Positions 25,459 to 34,180 of a stretch of DNA of 64,000 nucleotides are shown piece after piece (position 1 is the stretch's first letter; every line of letters starts with the position of its first letter). This DNA comes from UMGS1370 sp046957575. Lineage in GTDB: Bacteria > Bacillota > Clostridia > Lachnospirales > Lachnospiraceae. The notes under the pieces are model-generated. The model searched no databases, was not told where the DNA came from, and saw only the letters and a list, made by a program, of their open reading frames with translations. The stretch covers positions 1-64,000 of the forward strand of contig JBKUOG010000019.1 in NCBI GenBank assembly GCA_046957575.1, read 5' to 3'. The position numbers and the translations under genes were made by a program.

Positions 25459-25553
25459 TTTCAAAAATTTTTATTGAGTTTTACCTGCATTTTTCTTTTT
25501 TTCGTTTTGTTTGTGCGTTTTTCGAGCCATATCTTCATCCATTACGCGCCACA

Positions 25554-25577
25554 AGTAATTGGTACGTTTAAATTTTA
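25554..25577 (+). promoter_or_regulatory. Second copy of the operator core upstream of the LacI-type regulator
   Basis: The 10-mer ATTGGTACGT from the first operator recurs at 25558-25567 within AATTGGTACGTTTAAATT, 119 bp away. It lies upstream of a perfect -10 TATAAT (25623-25628) for the regulator gene, whose -35 is poor. Two sites could allow autoregulation or looping. Confidence 0.5.
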
Positions 25578-25679
25578 TTTGTGTTTTTTCTTTTTCCTCT
25601 TTTGTTTTTTGGATATCCATGTTATAATTTTTCTAATATATGGATCAGGTCAAAACCTTTAATGAAAGGAGTATTTCTC

Positions 25680-27866
25680 ATGGCAACCATAAAAGACATT
25701 GCAAGAGAAGCCGGGGTTTCTCATGGTACAGTATCAAATGTGCTAAATAAAACAGGAAAGGTCAGCGCTGAAAAAATCCAGTTAGTAGAGGAAGCCGCCA
25801 GACGGCTGGGTTATAAATTAAACACCCAGGCCAGACAGCTTCGGGGCGGCAGTTCTAAAATTATCTGTGTCATTCTTCCCAATCTTCAGATGCAGTGTTA
25901 TGTAGATCTGTATGACCAGATTCAGGCTGTCTTTTCCGCTGTTGACTATCAGACCATTCTGTTTACCACAGACCGGATTCCTTCTTCTGAAAAAAAAATA
26001 TGGGACAAAACCTTTGCCTTGCGCCCGGATGCAGTGATCTGCTCCACTTGTCTGGAAACCATCCCGGATTTGGATTCTGCCGAATTTCCAATTGTTTTAA
26101 CGGACTATCATCAGCCTTTCACGAGCCCCAGAGTTTCTTATGCCTGCTTTGATTTTGTACAAGCTGCAGAAGAGATTGCAGAATTCATACAAAAAAAGGG
26201 CTGCAAAACCATAGCCCTTTTTTCCACCTCCGGAAAATCTGCCAGTAAGTCCATTTTTTCTAATACTTTGACAAACCTGCTGGGTTCTTCTGTGTCCCTT
26301 GTGTCCTTCAGTTCTGACGATAAACTGATGTTCCACAAATCCTTTGAGATTATTCACTCTGCTCCGAAGTTTGATTTGGTCATTACATTTCATGCTGAAC
26401 AGGCAGAATGCATCCATCAGGCTGCCTCCTATACATCGGAAGGAACTGTTCCTGAGATCGTTACGCTTTCCAGTTACCGGACGATTCCGGACAGCCGCTT
26501 TTTGTCCTACGAACTCAATTATAAATATCTGGGAAAACAAATTGCCGAAACGCTTTTACAGAGTTTCCAGACAAAAGCAGAACTTCCCATACACTTTCAT
26601 ATAAAAAACGAAGGCTTCCGCTATTTGTTTCCCAATCTTTCCAGGAAGCGTGCATTTCACAGTCCCCTCAATATTTTAAGCCTGGAATCTCCTGCCTCCA
26701 ATGCGTTAAAAATGCTTCTTCCGGACTTTGAAAAGCATACCGGCATTCAGGCTAATCTAACGATACTGGCTTTTGATGAACTTTATGATACCATCTGCAC
26801 CATGGGAGGCAGCGGATATTACGATCTTATTCGCTCTGATGTAGCCTGGCTGTCCCATCTGGCTGAAAAAACCTATCTTCCGCTGACCAAGGCCCCCTTG
26901 GATCTTTCCGAAATTTTGAGCAGCCTGATTGATGAAACTGCTGATTGCTTTACAAAGGCGGAAGAAACGATTTACACTCTGCCCTTTGATCCCAGCATCC
27001 AAATGCTCTTTTATCGCAGTGATTTATTTGAAGATGCCATGGTAAAACGGCAGTATTACGAACTTTATAAAGAAGAACTGACAGTCCCCAAAACCTTTGC
27101 CCAGTACAATCAAACTGCTTCTTTTTTTACCAAACGCATAAATCCGGATTCCCCTGTATCCTACGGCACTACCCTGACCTTTGGATCCGCAGGAGTTGCA
27201 GCCTGCGATTTTCTCCCCAGGCTGTTAGCCATGGGCAAATCCGTCTTTAATCCCAATGGATTATTAGCAGTCAACACCCCGGACTGTCTGGCTTCTATGG
27301 AAAGTTATCTGGAAACTTACCGCTATACGGATCATTCGGTCAGCAAATGGTGGAAACAATCTGTAGAAAATTTTTCTCAGGGCGACACTGCCATGACCAT
27401 TACATTCAGTAACCATGCCTCCTATCTCATCAACAGCAAGCATTCCAATGTAGTGGACAAACTGGGATTTGACATGGTGCCGGGCGGGAAGCCTCTTCTT
27501 GGAGGCGGCGTAATCGGTATCTCTAAATCTTCCCGCAATGTAGAGGAAGCCTGTGAATTTCTAAAGTGGGTATACAGCGATGAAATCTCCAATATGCTCA
27601 CCATTTTAGGCGGCGCTTCTGCCAACCGGTCCATATACCGAAATGGGGAAATTATCTCTTTATTTCCCTGGCTTAAAAAGGCCAGATCCTGCTTTAGCAG
27701 CGGTTCCAGGAGAGCTGAGAGCAAACGCTACCCATTATTTAATGAAAAAACCTTTGAAAATATCCTGGGAGCTGCTGTCAGAAGTTCCGTAACTGGTATG
27801 ATGTCAATCGAAAATGCCTTAAATTATGCACAGGAGATTGCTGAACAGACTTTTAAACCCAGATAA
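25680..27866 (+). CDS. LacI-type regulator fused to a solute-binding-protein domain
   Basis: This 728-residue protein has three parts. Residues 2-55 are a LacI helix-turn-helix (ATIKDIAREAGVSHGTVSNV, hinge NTQARQLRGG). Residues about 60-335 are the usual LacI periplasmic-binding-like sensor. Residues about 345-725 resemble a family 1 extracellular solute-binding protein (LPDFEKHTGIQANLTILAFDE in part; GGGVIGISKSSRN), but no signal peptide is present, so this domain works in the cytosol as a second sensor. ATG 25680 has AAAGGAG. It is divergent from the ABC importer operon, with matching operators between them, so it probably controls that operon. A standard LacI protein is about half this length. 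Confidence 0.85.
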   Translation: MATIKDIAREAGVSHGTVSNVLNKTGKVSAEKIQLVEEAARRLGYKLNTQARQLRGGSSKIICVILPNLQMQCYVDLYDQIQAVFSAVDYQTILFTTDRIPSSEKKIWDKTFALRPDAVICSTCLETIPDLDSAEFPIVLTDYHQPFTSPRVSYACFDFVQAAEEIAEFIQKKGCKTIALFSTSGKSASKSIFSNTLTNLLGSSVSLVSFSSDDKLMFHKSFEIIHSAPKFDLVITFHAEQAECIHQAASYTSEGTVPEIVTLSSYRTIPDSRFLSYELNYKYLGKQIAETLLQSFQTKAELPIHFHIKNEGFRYLFPNLSRKRAFHSPLNILSLESPASNALKMLLPDFEKHTGIQANLTILAFDELYDTICTMGGSGYYDLIRSDVAWLSHLAEKTYLPLTKAPLDLSEILSSLIDETADCFTKAEETIYTLPFDPSIQMLFYRSDLFEDAMVKRQYYELYKEELTVPKTFAQYNQTASFFTKRINPDSPVSYGTTLTFGSAGVAACDFLPRLLAMGKSVFNPNGLLAVNTPDCLASMESYLETYRYTDHSVSKWWKQSVENFSQGDTAMTITFSNHASYLINSKHSNVVDKLGFDMVPGGKPLLGGGVIGISKSSRNVEEACEFLKWVYSDEISNMLTILGGASANRSIYRNGEIISLFPWLKKARSCFSSGSRRAESKRYPLFNEKTFENILGAAVRSSVTGMMSIENALNYAQEIAEQTFKPR

Positions 27867-27900
27867 TCAACGCATCTGTTTCCAAAAAACTACAGACAAA

Positions 27901-27950
27901 AGGAGCAGCCTTCACCGATCATTCCATCTGCAAAGGCTGCTCCTATATTT
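27901..27950 (+). terminator. Bidirectional terminator between convergent genes
   Basis: Perfect 12-bp stem AGGAGCAGCCTT/AAGGCTGCTCCT (27901-27912 with 27933-27944) with T-tracts on both strands. It serves the LacI-SBP regulator and the dehydrogenase gene. Confidence 0.9.
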
Positions 27951-27954
27951 TTTA

Positions 27955-29568
27955 TTACTTTAAATATTCTTCCAGCGTCTTTCTGACAGCGCCTGGGCCT
28001 GCCAGCATTTTGCGTACCATTTCCTCAATCTTTTCTCCAAGTCCTGCTTCATAGAGACTGACGCCGAATATTCCGGCATTTTCCAGAATTGGCTTTAACT
28101 GTCCTTTCAGACTATCCGGTTCTCCGACTTTGATTCCATCTAATGCCTGACTTAATTGTTCTAACATCGGATCCGGACTCACCGGCATTTCATTTCCTGC
28201 ATCGTCCACCTTTAACAGATAGCGCAGCCACCCTGCCAGCGCGAGAGGAATATAGGTGAGACTGGATGGATCCATGTCCGGATGGGCCATATAAGACTTA
28301 ATTGTCTCTCCAAAACGGATGGAAACCTTCTGGCTGGTGTCTGTAGCGATTCTCTGCGGCATATCCGGAATAAACGGATTGGGAAGTCTTTCCTCTACCA
28401 CCTCTTTGATAAAGTCCATAGGCTTGATGATGCCCGGATCCGTTACAACCGGCATTCCCTCATCATACCCGATATGCTCAATGAGAGCCACCAGGTCTTT
28501 ATCTTTCATCTCGTCTGCAATACTCTTATATCCTAACAGGCAGCCGTAAACAGCCAAAGCGGTGTGAAGAGGATTTAAACAGGTGGTAACCTTCATGCGT
28601 TCTGTCATATTAACAGTTTCCCTGTCTGTCATATAAACGCCTGCTTTTTCCAGAGCCGGACGTCCATTGGGGAATCGGTCCTCAATCACCAGATACTGAG
28701 GAATCTCTGCATTGACAAACGGCGCAATATAGGTATTTTTGCCTGTAACAACCGGAGCCATGTCTTCAATCCCCAGTTCTTCTAACTGAAGTTCAATCTC
28801 TTTTGCCGGTCTTGGGGTGATTTTGTCAATCATGCTCCATGGGAAAGATACTCTGGACTCATCTTCCAGATATTCCATAAATCCTGCTTCTGCCAGTCCT
28901 CTGTCTGCCCATGCTTTTGCGATCTCAGTAACACCAGCTTTTAGCTTCTCACCGTTGTGGGAGCAGTTATCCATACTAACAACCGCAATGGGAGCCGCTC
29001 CTGCTTTATAGCGCTCATACAGCAGCGCTGCCGTAACACCCATAGCATGTGTCGGCGCCTTCGGTCCTTCCTCCATATCCTTGAGTGCAAGACCAGAAAA
29101 TTCTCCGCTCATAGTTCTTAAGCTGTATCCCTTTTCTGTAATGGTATAGCTTACCATCTGAAGAGACGGGCTGGCAAAAATCCTCTTTAATTCGTCCCAC
29201 TGGGACTCATCTTTACTGTCTGCCCGAAGTCCTTTTGCAATGGAAGCAATCACTTTCTTGTCCGTACTGCCATCTGGTTTTAAGCTGACCATCATGGTCA
29301 TGTTGTCATACGGCGTATAAATTTTATCAATAATATCGTAGTCAAATGTATCTGCCGCTATAATGCCGCTGCTCTCGCATCCCTGCTCCAGCAGCATCTG
29401 CTGTAAGTCTGCAATAAATCCCCGGAAAATATTGCCGGCTCCAAAATGGATCCATACCGGTTTTTTTCCGGTTTCCTCACACATCTTTTTCCAGTCAAAT
29501 CCCGGAAGAGCCACACCTGCTTTTTCCCAGCCCTGCCTGTCCTTTAATCCTTCATAGTTTAATTTCAT
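27955..29568 (-). CDS. Mannitol dehydrogenase family oxidoreductase (fructuronate reductase-like)
   Basis: The 537-residue protein belongs to the polyol-specific long-chain dehydrogenases: an N-terminal NAD domain with IHFGAGNIFRGFIADL near residue 40, VSMDNCSHNG near 197, and the catalytic Lys-Asn-His signature in MKVTTCLNPLHTAL near 330. Members include mannitol dehydrogenase and mannonate/fructuronate oxidoreductase (UxuB). The neighbouring GntP permease, IlvD/Edd dehydratase and FadR-type regulator point to a sugar acid such as a hexonate. The exact substrate is unresolved. ATG 29568 follows GGAGGG. It is the distal gene of this cluster but also has its own promoter. Confidence 0.85.
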   Translation of the reverse strand: MKLNYEGLKDRQGWEKAGVALPGFDWKKMCEETGKKPVWIHFGAGNIFRGFIADLQQMLLEQGCESSGIIAADTFDYDIIDKIYTPYDNMTMMVSLKPDGSTDKKVIASIAKGLRADSKDESQWDELKRIFASPSLQMVSYTITEKGYSLRTMSGEFSGLALKDMEEGPKAPTHAMGVTAALLYERYKAGAAPIAVVSMDNCSHNGEKLKAGVTEIAKAWADRGLAEAGFMEYLEDESRVSFPWSMIDKITPRPAKEIELQLEELGIEDMAPVVTGKNTYIAPFVNAEIPQYLVIEDRFPNGRPALEKAGVYMTDRETVNMTERMKVTTCLNPLHTALAVYGCLLGYKSIADEMKDKDLVALIEHIGYDEGMPVVTDPGIIKPMDFIKEVVEERLPNPFIPDMPQRIATDTSQKVSIRFGETIKSYMAHPDMDPSSLTYIPLALAGWLRYLLKVDDAGNEMPVSPDPMLEQLSQALDGIKVGEPDSLKGQLKPILENAGIFGVSLYEAGLGEKIEEMVRKMLAGPGAVRKTLEEYLK

Positions 29569-29639
29569 CAAATTCCCTCCTTAGACACCGTCTGACGGTT
29601 TCTCACAGACATAATTCCAACGCTGTGCACTATTTATTA

Positions 29640-29790
29640 GTAACAGTTCAGCCTTGCATCTTCTTGCCCGCCTGTGGCGGACAAGAAGCGTCTGGCGTCT
29701 GCCCTATGAAGATTCAGACAGGAAAACTCTTATGAAAACAAGCTTTCAACGCTTTTTCCTGTCTGAATCTTCGCATGGCTGAACGGTTAC
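29640..29790 (-). mobile_element. IS66-type MITE, copy C
   Basis: A complete 151-bp element in reverse orientation with ends GTAACAGTTCAGCC and GGCTGAACGGTTAC and both hairpin arms intact. An exact 8-bp target duplication ATTTATTA lies at 29632-29639 and 29791-29798. The right duplication forms part of the -10 box of the dehydrogenase gene promoter, so the transcript should start inside the element. It fills most of the 307-bp gap between the dehydrogenase and gntP genes. Confidence 0.95.
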
Positions 29791-29794
29791 ATTT

Positions 29795-29823
29795 ATTATA
29801 CACGAACGAAAGTCGCCTGTCCA
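29795..29823 (-). promoter_or_regulatory. Promoter of the dehydrogenase gene abutting a MITE
   Basis: Minus strand: TGGACA (29818-29823), 17-bp spacer, perfect TATAAT (29795-29800). The -10 overlaps the MITE target duplication. Confidence 0.7.
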
Positions 29824-29878
29824 TAAAGATATTTCCCATAAATCAGGAGGAATATAAAATCAAATACAGAGTCTTTCT

Positions 29879-31231
29879 CTATGCAAAGAAGGAAATAACC
29901 AACGCTACTAAAAATCCAGTAGTTCCGACCAGTGTCTCCATAATGGTCCAGGTCTTTAAGGTGGTCTTTTCATCCATGCCAATCAGGGATTTTACCAGCC
30001 AGAAACCGGAGTCATTAAAGTGAGAGCATACTGTAGATCCGCCTGCAATGGCTGCTGTGATACATGCCAGATACAATGGGGAATACTCTGCAATACCCGG
30101 CATTGATGCAATGATTCCAGCTGCCATGGTCATGGCCACTGTTGCAGATCCTACTGAAATACGCACCAGAGCTGCTACTGCAAATGCTACCACTACCATG
30201 GGAAGCGCTGCGGATGACACTGCATTTCCAATCACATCCCCAAGACCGGAATACTGAAGCATATAGCGGAGCACACCGCCGCTGGCGGTTACCAAGAGAA
30301 TCATTCCTGTCGGCTCTAATGATTTGGTCATGACTTTTTCCAGTTCTTTGTTAGTATATCCATACTTATAGCCTAAAATAAACATGGCTGCAATGGTTGC
30401 AATTAAAAGGGCCACAAATGGTTCGCCTAAAAAACCAAGTACAGGCTGAATGGGCGCCATTGCCGGAATCACACCTGCAACGGAGTCTAAAATAATCAAA
30501 ACCAGCGGAATCATAATAATTCCAACAATAGTTCCAAACTTCGGCAGCTTGGACTCGTCAAACTCTTCCTGATTGGCCAGATGCTCCGGAATGGCAACGT
30601 GATACTTTTTACCGCAGAAAGCACCCCAGACAGGACCTGCCACAATCATTGCCACTGTTCCGCAGAGAATTCCTACTAAAATCACCCAGCCCAGTTCGAC
30701 ATTGAGCATGGTTGCTACCAGCACCGGCCCTGGGGTAGGCGGAATGAATGCATGTCCAACTGCAAGTCCTGCCAAAAGCGGAATTGCATAGAACAAAGAG
30801 GAGCGCCTGGTTCTCTTTGCCAGTGAAAAGGCCAGCGGGATCAAAATAATCAATCCTGCGTCAAAAAATACCGGCATTGCAATTACCAGGCCGGTAATCC
30901 CCAGCGCCCAGGCTGCTTTTTCATCTCCAAACTTTTTTACCATGGTTACTGCAATACTCTGAGCGCCTCCTGACGTTTCCAATATGGCACCGAACATGGA
31001 GCCAAGCCCCACCAGAAGGGCAATGCCTTTTAACGTATTGCCAATTCCGTCATTGACTGCTGTTATAATTTGTTCAAAGGGCATTCCTGCCATCAGGCCA
31101 ATAGACAGTGCGCCAATTAAAATAGCAATCATGGCCTGAATATTAAATTTAATAATTAACACTAATAAAATCACCAGACCGATTAATGCTGCGATGACCA
31201 GCCGGGTCGGATTCAGTGCTGCTGCTTCCAT
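29879..31231 (-). CDS. GntP family permease (sugar acid importer)
   Basis: The 450-residue protein is hydrophobic throughout with about 12 transmembrane segments and the GntP-family pieces HAFIPPTPGPVLVA near residue 155, DAGLIILIPLAF near 123, and CSHFNDSGFWLVK near 405. GntP proteins import gluconate and related acids by proton symport. The start follows AAGGAGG. It is 13 bp after the dehydratase gene and upstream of the dehydrogenase gene, so transport, dehydration and redox steps are joined. Confidence 0.94.
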   Translation of the reverse strand: MEAAALNPTRLVIAALIGLVILLVLIIKFNIQAMIAILIGALSIGLMAGMPFEQIITAVNDGIGNTLKGIALLVGLGSMFGAILETSGGAQSIAVTMVKKFGDEKAAWALGITGLVIAMPVFFDAGLIILIPLAFSLAKRTRRSSLFYAIPLLAGLAVGHAFIPPTPGPVLVATMLNVELGWVILVGILCGTVAMIVAGPVWGAFCGKKYHVAIPEHLANQEEFDESKLPKFGTIVGIIMIPLVLIILDSVAGVIPAMAPIQPVLGFLGEPFVALLIATIAAMFILGYKYGYTNKELEKVMTKSLEPTGMILLVTASGGVLRYMLQYSGLGDVIGNAVSSAALPMVVVAFAVAALVRISVGSATVAMTMAAGIIASMPGIAEYSPLYLACITAAIAGGSTVCSHFNDSGFWLVKSLIGMDEKTTLKTWTIMETLVGTTGFLVALVISFFA

Positions 31232-31244
31232 TACGAACCCCTCC

Positions 31245-32966
31245 TTATACTATGTATCCGCCCTTCATCGGGGATACTGCATGTTCTGAATAAATTTTTA
31301 ATACACCCTTTGTATATTTTGCAGACTTTGGCTGCCATGCCTGTTTCCGCTCTGCAAGAATCTTTTCTACCTCTCCCTTTGGAAGTTCTTTTCCATTAAC
31401 TCCCACAATCTCCAGAATTCTCTCCGGAATGTCGATCTTTATTAAATCTCCCTCTTCTACCAGGGCAATAGGTCCGCCCTCTGCTGCTTCCGGCGATACA
31501 TGGCCGATTGCTGGTCCCTTAGAAGCGCCGGAAAACCGGCCGTCTGTAATCAGGGCAATACTTTTTCCCAACTCCGGATCCGAAGCAATGGCTTCGGTTG
31601 TATAAAACATCTCTGGCATACCGGAACCCTTTGGTCCTTCATAGCGGATAAATACCGCATCGCCAGGCTGGATGTCGTGGGACAAAACTGCTGCAATGGC
31701 GTCTTCCTCACAGTCAAAGGGTCTTGCCCGAAGCACTGCCTGAAACATTTCCTTTGGAACTGCAGAGTGTTTTACCACAGAACCTTCCGGCGCCAGATTG
31801 CCTTTTAAGATGGCTACTGTTCCATCGGTTCCGATGGGATTGTCAAACGTACGGATTACATCCGTTCTCTTTAATCCCCATTTCTTTAAATATTCCTCAC
31901 ACTTGTCGTAAAAGCCGTTCTTCTTTAATTCTTCCAGATTTTCTCCCAGAGTCTTTCCTGTGACGGTCATTACATCCAGATGCAGCATGGACTTGATTTC
32001 TTCCATAACAGCCGGTACGCCGCCTGCATAGTAGAAGAACTGTGCCGGCCACTTGCCTGCCGGACGGATATCCAGCAGATAATGGGCTCCTCTGTGCATC
32101 CGGTCAAAGGTATCAGAATCCAGTTCCAGTCCCAGTTCATGGGCCATTGCCGGAATGTGAAGCAAAGAGTTGGTGGAACCGGAAATGGCAGCGTGTACCA
32201 TAATTGCATTTTCAAAAGACTTCATGGTCACAATGTCGCTGGCCTTTAATCCCATTTTGGCCAGTTCCATAATCTGTTTTCCTGCCTTGTAAGCCATATC
32301 TTTTAAATCTTTACAGGTTGCAGGCATCAGGGCAGAACCTGGAAGCATCAGTCCCAAAGCTTCTGCCATAACCTGCATGGTAGAAGCCGTTCCCATAAAA
32401 GAGCAGGCGCCGCAGGAAGGGCAGGCATGGTGTTTGTAATAGGTAAACTTCTCTTCTGTAATCTCACCCCTCTGACACATTGCCGAGTACATGCCAATCT
32501 GTTCCAGAGTCAAAAGATCCGGACCTGCATCCATAACGCCTCCGGTAATGACGATGGAAGGCATATCCAGTCTTGCAAGTCCCATCAGACAGGCGGGAAC
32601 GGACTTATCGCAGCTTGCAATAAATACGCCGCCGTCAAATCCGGTAGAACTGCCATGGATTTCAATCATGTTGGCGATCATGTCCCTGTGCGCCAGGGAA
32701 TAGTTGATTCCGTCATGCCCCTGGGCAATTCCGTCGCAGATATCTGTGGTATAATATCTGGCTCCCTTTCCCCCTGCATCCTGAATACCTCTCATGGCTT
32801 CATCCACAAACAGATTTAAATGGGCGCTTCCAGGATGGCTGTCGCCAAAGGTACTCTCTACCAAAATCTGAGGCTTGTCCAAATCTTCTACCGTCCATCC
32901 CATGCCGATTTTTAACGGATCATTCTCCGGAGCCAGTTTTCTTACTTTTTGACTGTTCAGTTCCAT
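31245..32966 (-). CDS. IlvD/Edd family sugar-acid dehydratase
   Basis: The 573-residue iron-sulfur dehydratase shows TDICDGIAQGHDG near residue 72, IASCDKSVPACLMG near 115, and ACPSCGACSFMGTASTMQ near 180, whose cysteines bind the cluster, and GRFSGASKGPAIGHVSPEA near 475. The SFMGTAST form is typical of the sugar-acid branch (6-phosphogluconate, xylonate, arabonate type) rather than the leucine/valine enzyme, and the GntP and dehydrogenase neighbours agree. It would convert an aldonate to a 2-keto-3-deoxy acid. Start with GGAGGAGAGC upstream; first gene after a clear promoter. Confidence 0.88.
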   Translation of the reverse strand: MELNSQKVRKLAPENDPLKIGMGWTVEDLDKPQILVESTFGDSHPGSAHLNLFVDEAMRGIQDAGGKGARYYTTDICDGIAQGHDGINYSLAHRDMIANMIEIHGSSTGFDGGVFIASCDKSVPACLMGLARLDMPSIVITGGVMDAGPDLLTLEQIGMYSAMCQRGEITEEKFTYYKHHACPSCGACSFMGTASTMQVMAEALGLMLPGSALMPATCKDLKDMAYKAGKQIMELAKMGLKASDIVTMKSFENAIMVHAAISGSTNSLLHIPAMAHELGLELDSDTFDRMHRGAHYLLDIRPAGKWPAQFFYYAGGVPAVMEEIKSMLHLDVMTVTGKTLGENLEELKKNGFYDKCEEYLKKWGLKRTDVIRTFDNPIGTDGTVAILKGNLAPEGSVVKHSAVPKEMFQAVLRARPFDCEEDAIAAVLSHDIQPGDAVFIRYEGPKGSGMPEMFYTTEAIASDPELGKSIALITDGRFSGASKGPAIGHVSPEAAEGGPIALVEEGDLIKIDIPERILEIVGVNGKELPKGEVEKILAERKQAWQPKSAKYTKGVLKIYSEHAVSPMKGGYIV

Positions 32967-33045
32967 AATGCTCTCCTCCTGTGTTATTCCATACTTTGTG
33001 ATAATTGTAGTATTTTCCGCAAGTCATATGATGTTTTGTGATTTT

Positions 33046-33074
33046 ATCCTAGCATATTTTGATTATTTTTTCAA
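33046..33074 (-). promoter_or_regulatory. Promoter of the dehydratase-gntP operon
   Basis: Minus strand: TTGAAA (33069-33074), 17-bp spacer, TAGGAT (33046-33051), 80 bp before the dehydratase start. The leader contains GTCATATGAT (33023-33032), a small near-palindrome that could be a site for the FadR-type regulator (weak). Confidence 0.6.
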
Positions 33075-33135
33075 GTCATCAGATTACTTTTCTCCACTTT
33101 GCCGGAACAATCATCAGATGTTTGTGCATTATATC

Positions 33136-33180
33136 TAAAAAGACAGGCCCGGACAATATTTTCACTGCCCTGACCTGTCT
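33136..33180 (-). terminator. Terminator of the FadR-type regulator gene
   Basis: Minus strand: AGACAGG/CCTGTCT stem (33174-33180 with 33141-33147) followed by TTTTTA. Confidence 0.8.
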
Positions 33181-33183
33181 CTT

Positions 33184-33903
33184 CTATTTTTGTGAATCGG
33201 ATTCCCGAATTAATTTTTTAATTAAATTGCGGTTATAAGTCATATGCATCATCATTGCACTTTTCGCTCCGATTGGGTCTCTTTCCATAATGGCGTCCAC
33301 CACTGCCCGATGGGTGGAAATGGTTTCCTCCTTCAGCATTTTGTGGGTTACATTGACAAATACCATAACCGCCGTATCAATAATGGGGATCAACTGGCCC
33401 ACTACCCGGTTTTTGGAACATCGGGCTACACAGGTGTGAAACTCAATATCATCCTGCACGTAGTCCTCTCCATTCTGCATTTTGCGTTCCACCCTGCTGC
33501 ACAGCATTTCCAGTTCTTCTATATCCCTTTCTGTAGCGTTGCGGGCAGCCATTTCTGCAATTCCAGGCTCCAGCAAAAGACGGACATCCACCAGGTCCAA
33601 TGCCAGACTCATCCGATCTCCCAGTCCCTGAAGCCCCAAAGGGTCCAGATCTGCCGGCGTCTTATTGATCACATAAGTGCCGGATCCCCTTCTTACTTCC
33701 AGCACTCCTTTGGATGCCAGAAGCTTTACCGCCTCTCTGATTGTGCTTCTTCCTACTCCAAACTTTTCGCCAAGTTCAAATTCATTGGGAAGCTTTGAGC
33801 CAATTTCCAGAGACGTATCCACTATGTACCGATATATCTGCTCTTCTACCTGCTCAGCCAACAGCTTGCTCTTGATTGTTGAAAGTTCTCCTGTTTTTTC
33901 CAT
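33184..33903 (-). CDS. FadR/GntR family transcriptional regulator
   Basis: The 239-residue protein has an N-terminal winged helix (residues 12-78, LPNEFELGEKFGVGRSTIREAV in part) and a C-terminal FCD ligand domain (about 95-230) with the metal-binding Asp/His positions in DDIEFHTCVARCSKN, HRAVVDAI and HMTYNRNL. Such regulators control sugar-acid genes and release DNA on binding the acid or its breakdown product. It sits just upstream of the dehydratase-gntP operon. ATG follows GAGGTAAGAG. A MITE lies 33 bp upstream, so its promoter is unclear. Confidence 0.92.
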   Translation of the reverse strand: MEKTGELSTIKSKLLAEQVEEQIYRYIVDTSLEIGSKLPNEFELGEKFGVGRSTIREAVKLLASKGVLEVRRGSGTYVINKTPADLDPLGLQGLGDRMSLALDLVDVRLLLEPGIAEMAARNATERDIEELEMLCSRVERKMQNGEDYVQDDIEFHTCVARCSKNRVVGQLIPIIDTAVMVFVNVTHKMLKEETISTHRAVVDAIMERDPIGAKSAMMMHMTYNRNLIKKLIRESDSQK

Positions 33904-33936
33904 CTCTTACCTCGGTTATGTTCGTGAAAACTTGTG

Positions 33937-34087
33937 GTAACAGTTCAGCCATGCGAAGATTCAGACAGGAAAAAGCGTTGAAAGCTTGTTTTCATAAGGG
34001 TTTTCCTGTTTGAATCTTCATAGGGCAGACGCCAGACGCTTCTTGTCCGCCACAGGCGGGCAAGAAGATGCATGGCTGAACTGTTAC
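33937..34087 (+). mobile_element. IS66-type MITE, copy D
   Basis: A complete 151-bp element with perfect ends GTAACAGTTCAGCCATGC and its exact complement, both hairpin arms, and an exact 8-bp target duplication AACTTGTG at 33929-33936 and 34088-34095. This copy best represents the family consensus. It lies between the fadR-type gene and the yajC terminator. Confidence 0.97.
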
Positions 34088-34106
34088 AACTTGTGCGTAA
34101 CAACAG

Positions 34107-34144
34107 AAAAACTGCCGCAAAATCTTGTTGCTATTTTGCGGCAG
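34107..34144 (-). terminator. Terminator of the scfA-yajC operon
   Basis: Perfect 12-bp stem CTGCCGCAAAAT/ATTTTGCGGCAG (34112-34123 with 34133-34144) and TTTTT on the minus strand, 37 bp past the yajC stop. Confidence 0.92.
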
Positions 34145-34180
34145 CCATATGACACTTAAACCTCTTTCTTTCCCAGCAGC

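Noticed and set aside
31245..32966. Dihydroxy-acid dehydratase ilvD of branched-chain amino acid synthesis
   Set aside because: The cluster-binding motif and the GntP, FadR-type and dehydrogenase neighbours favour the sugar-acid branch of the family, and no ilv genes are nearby.
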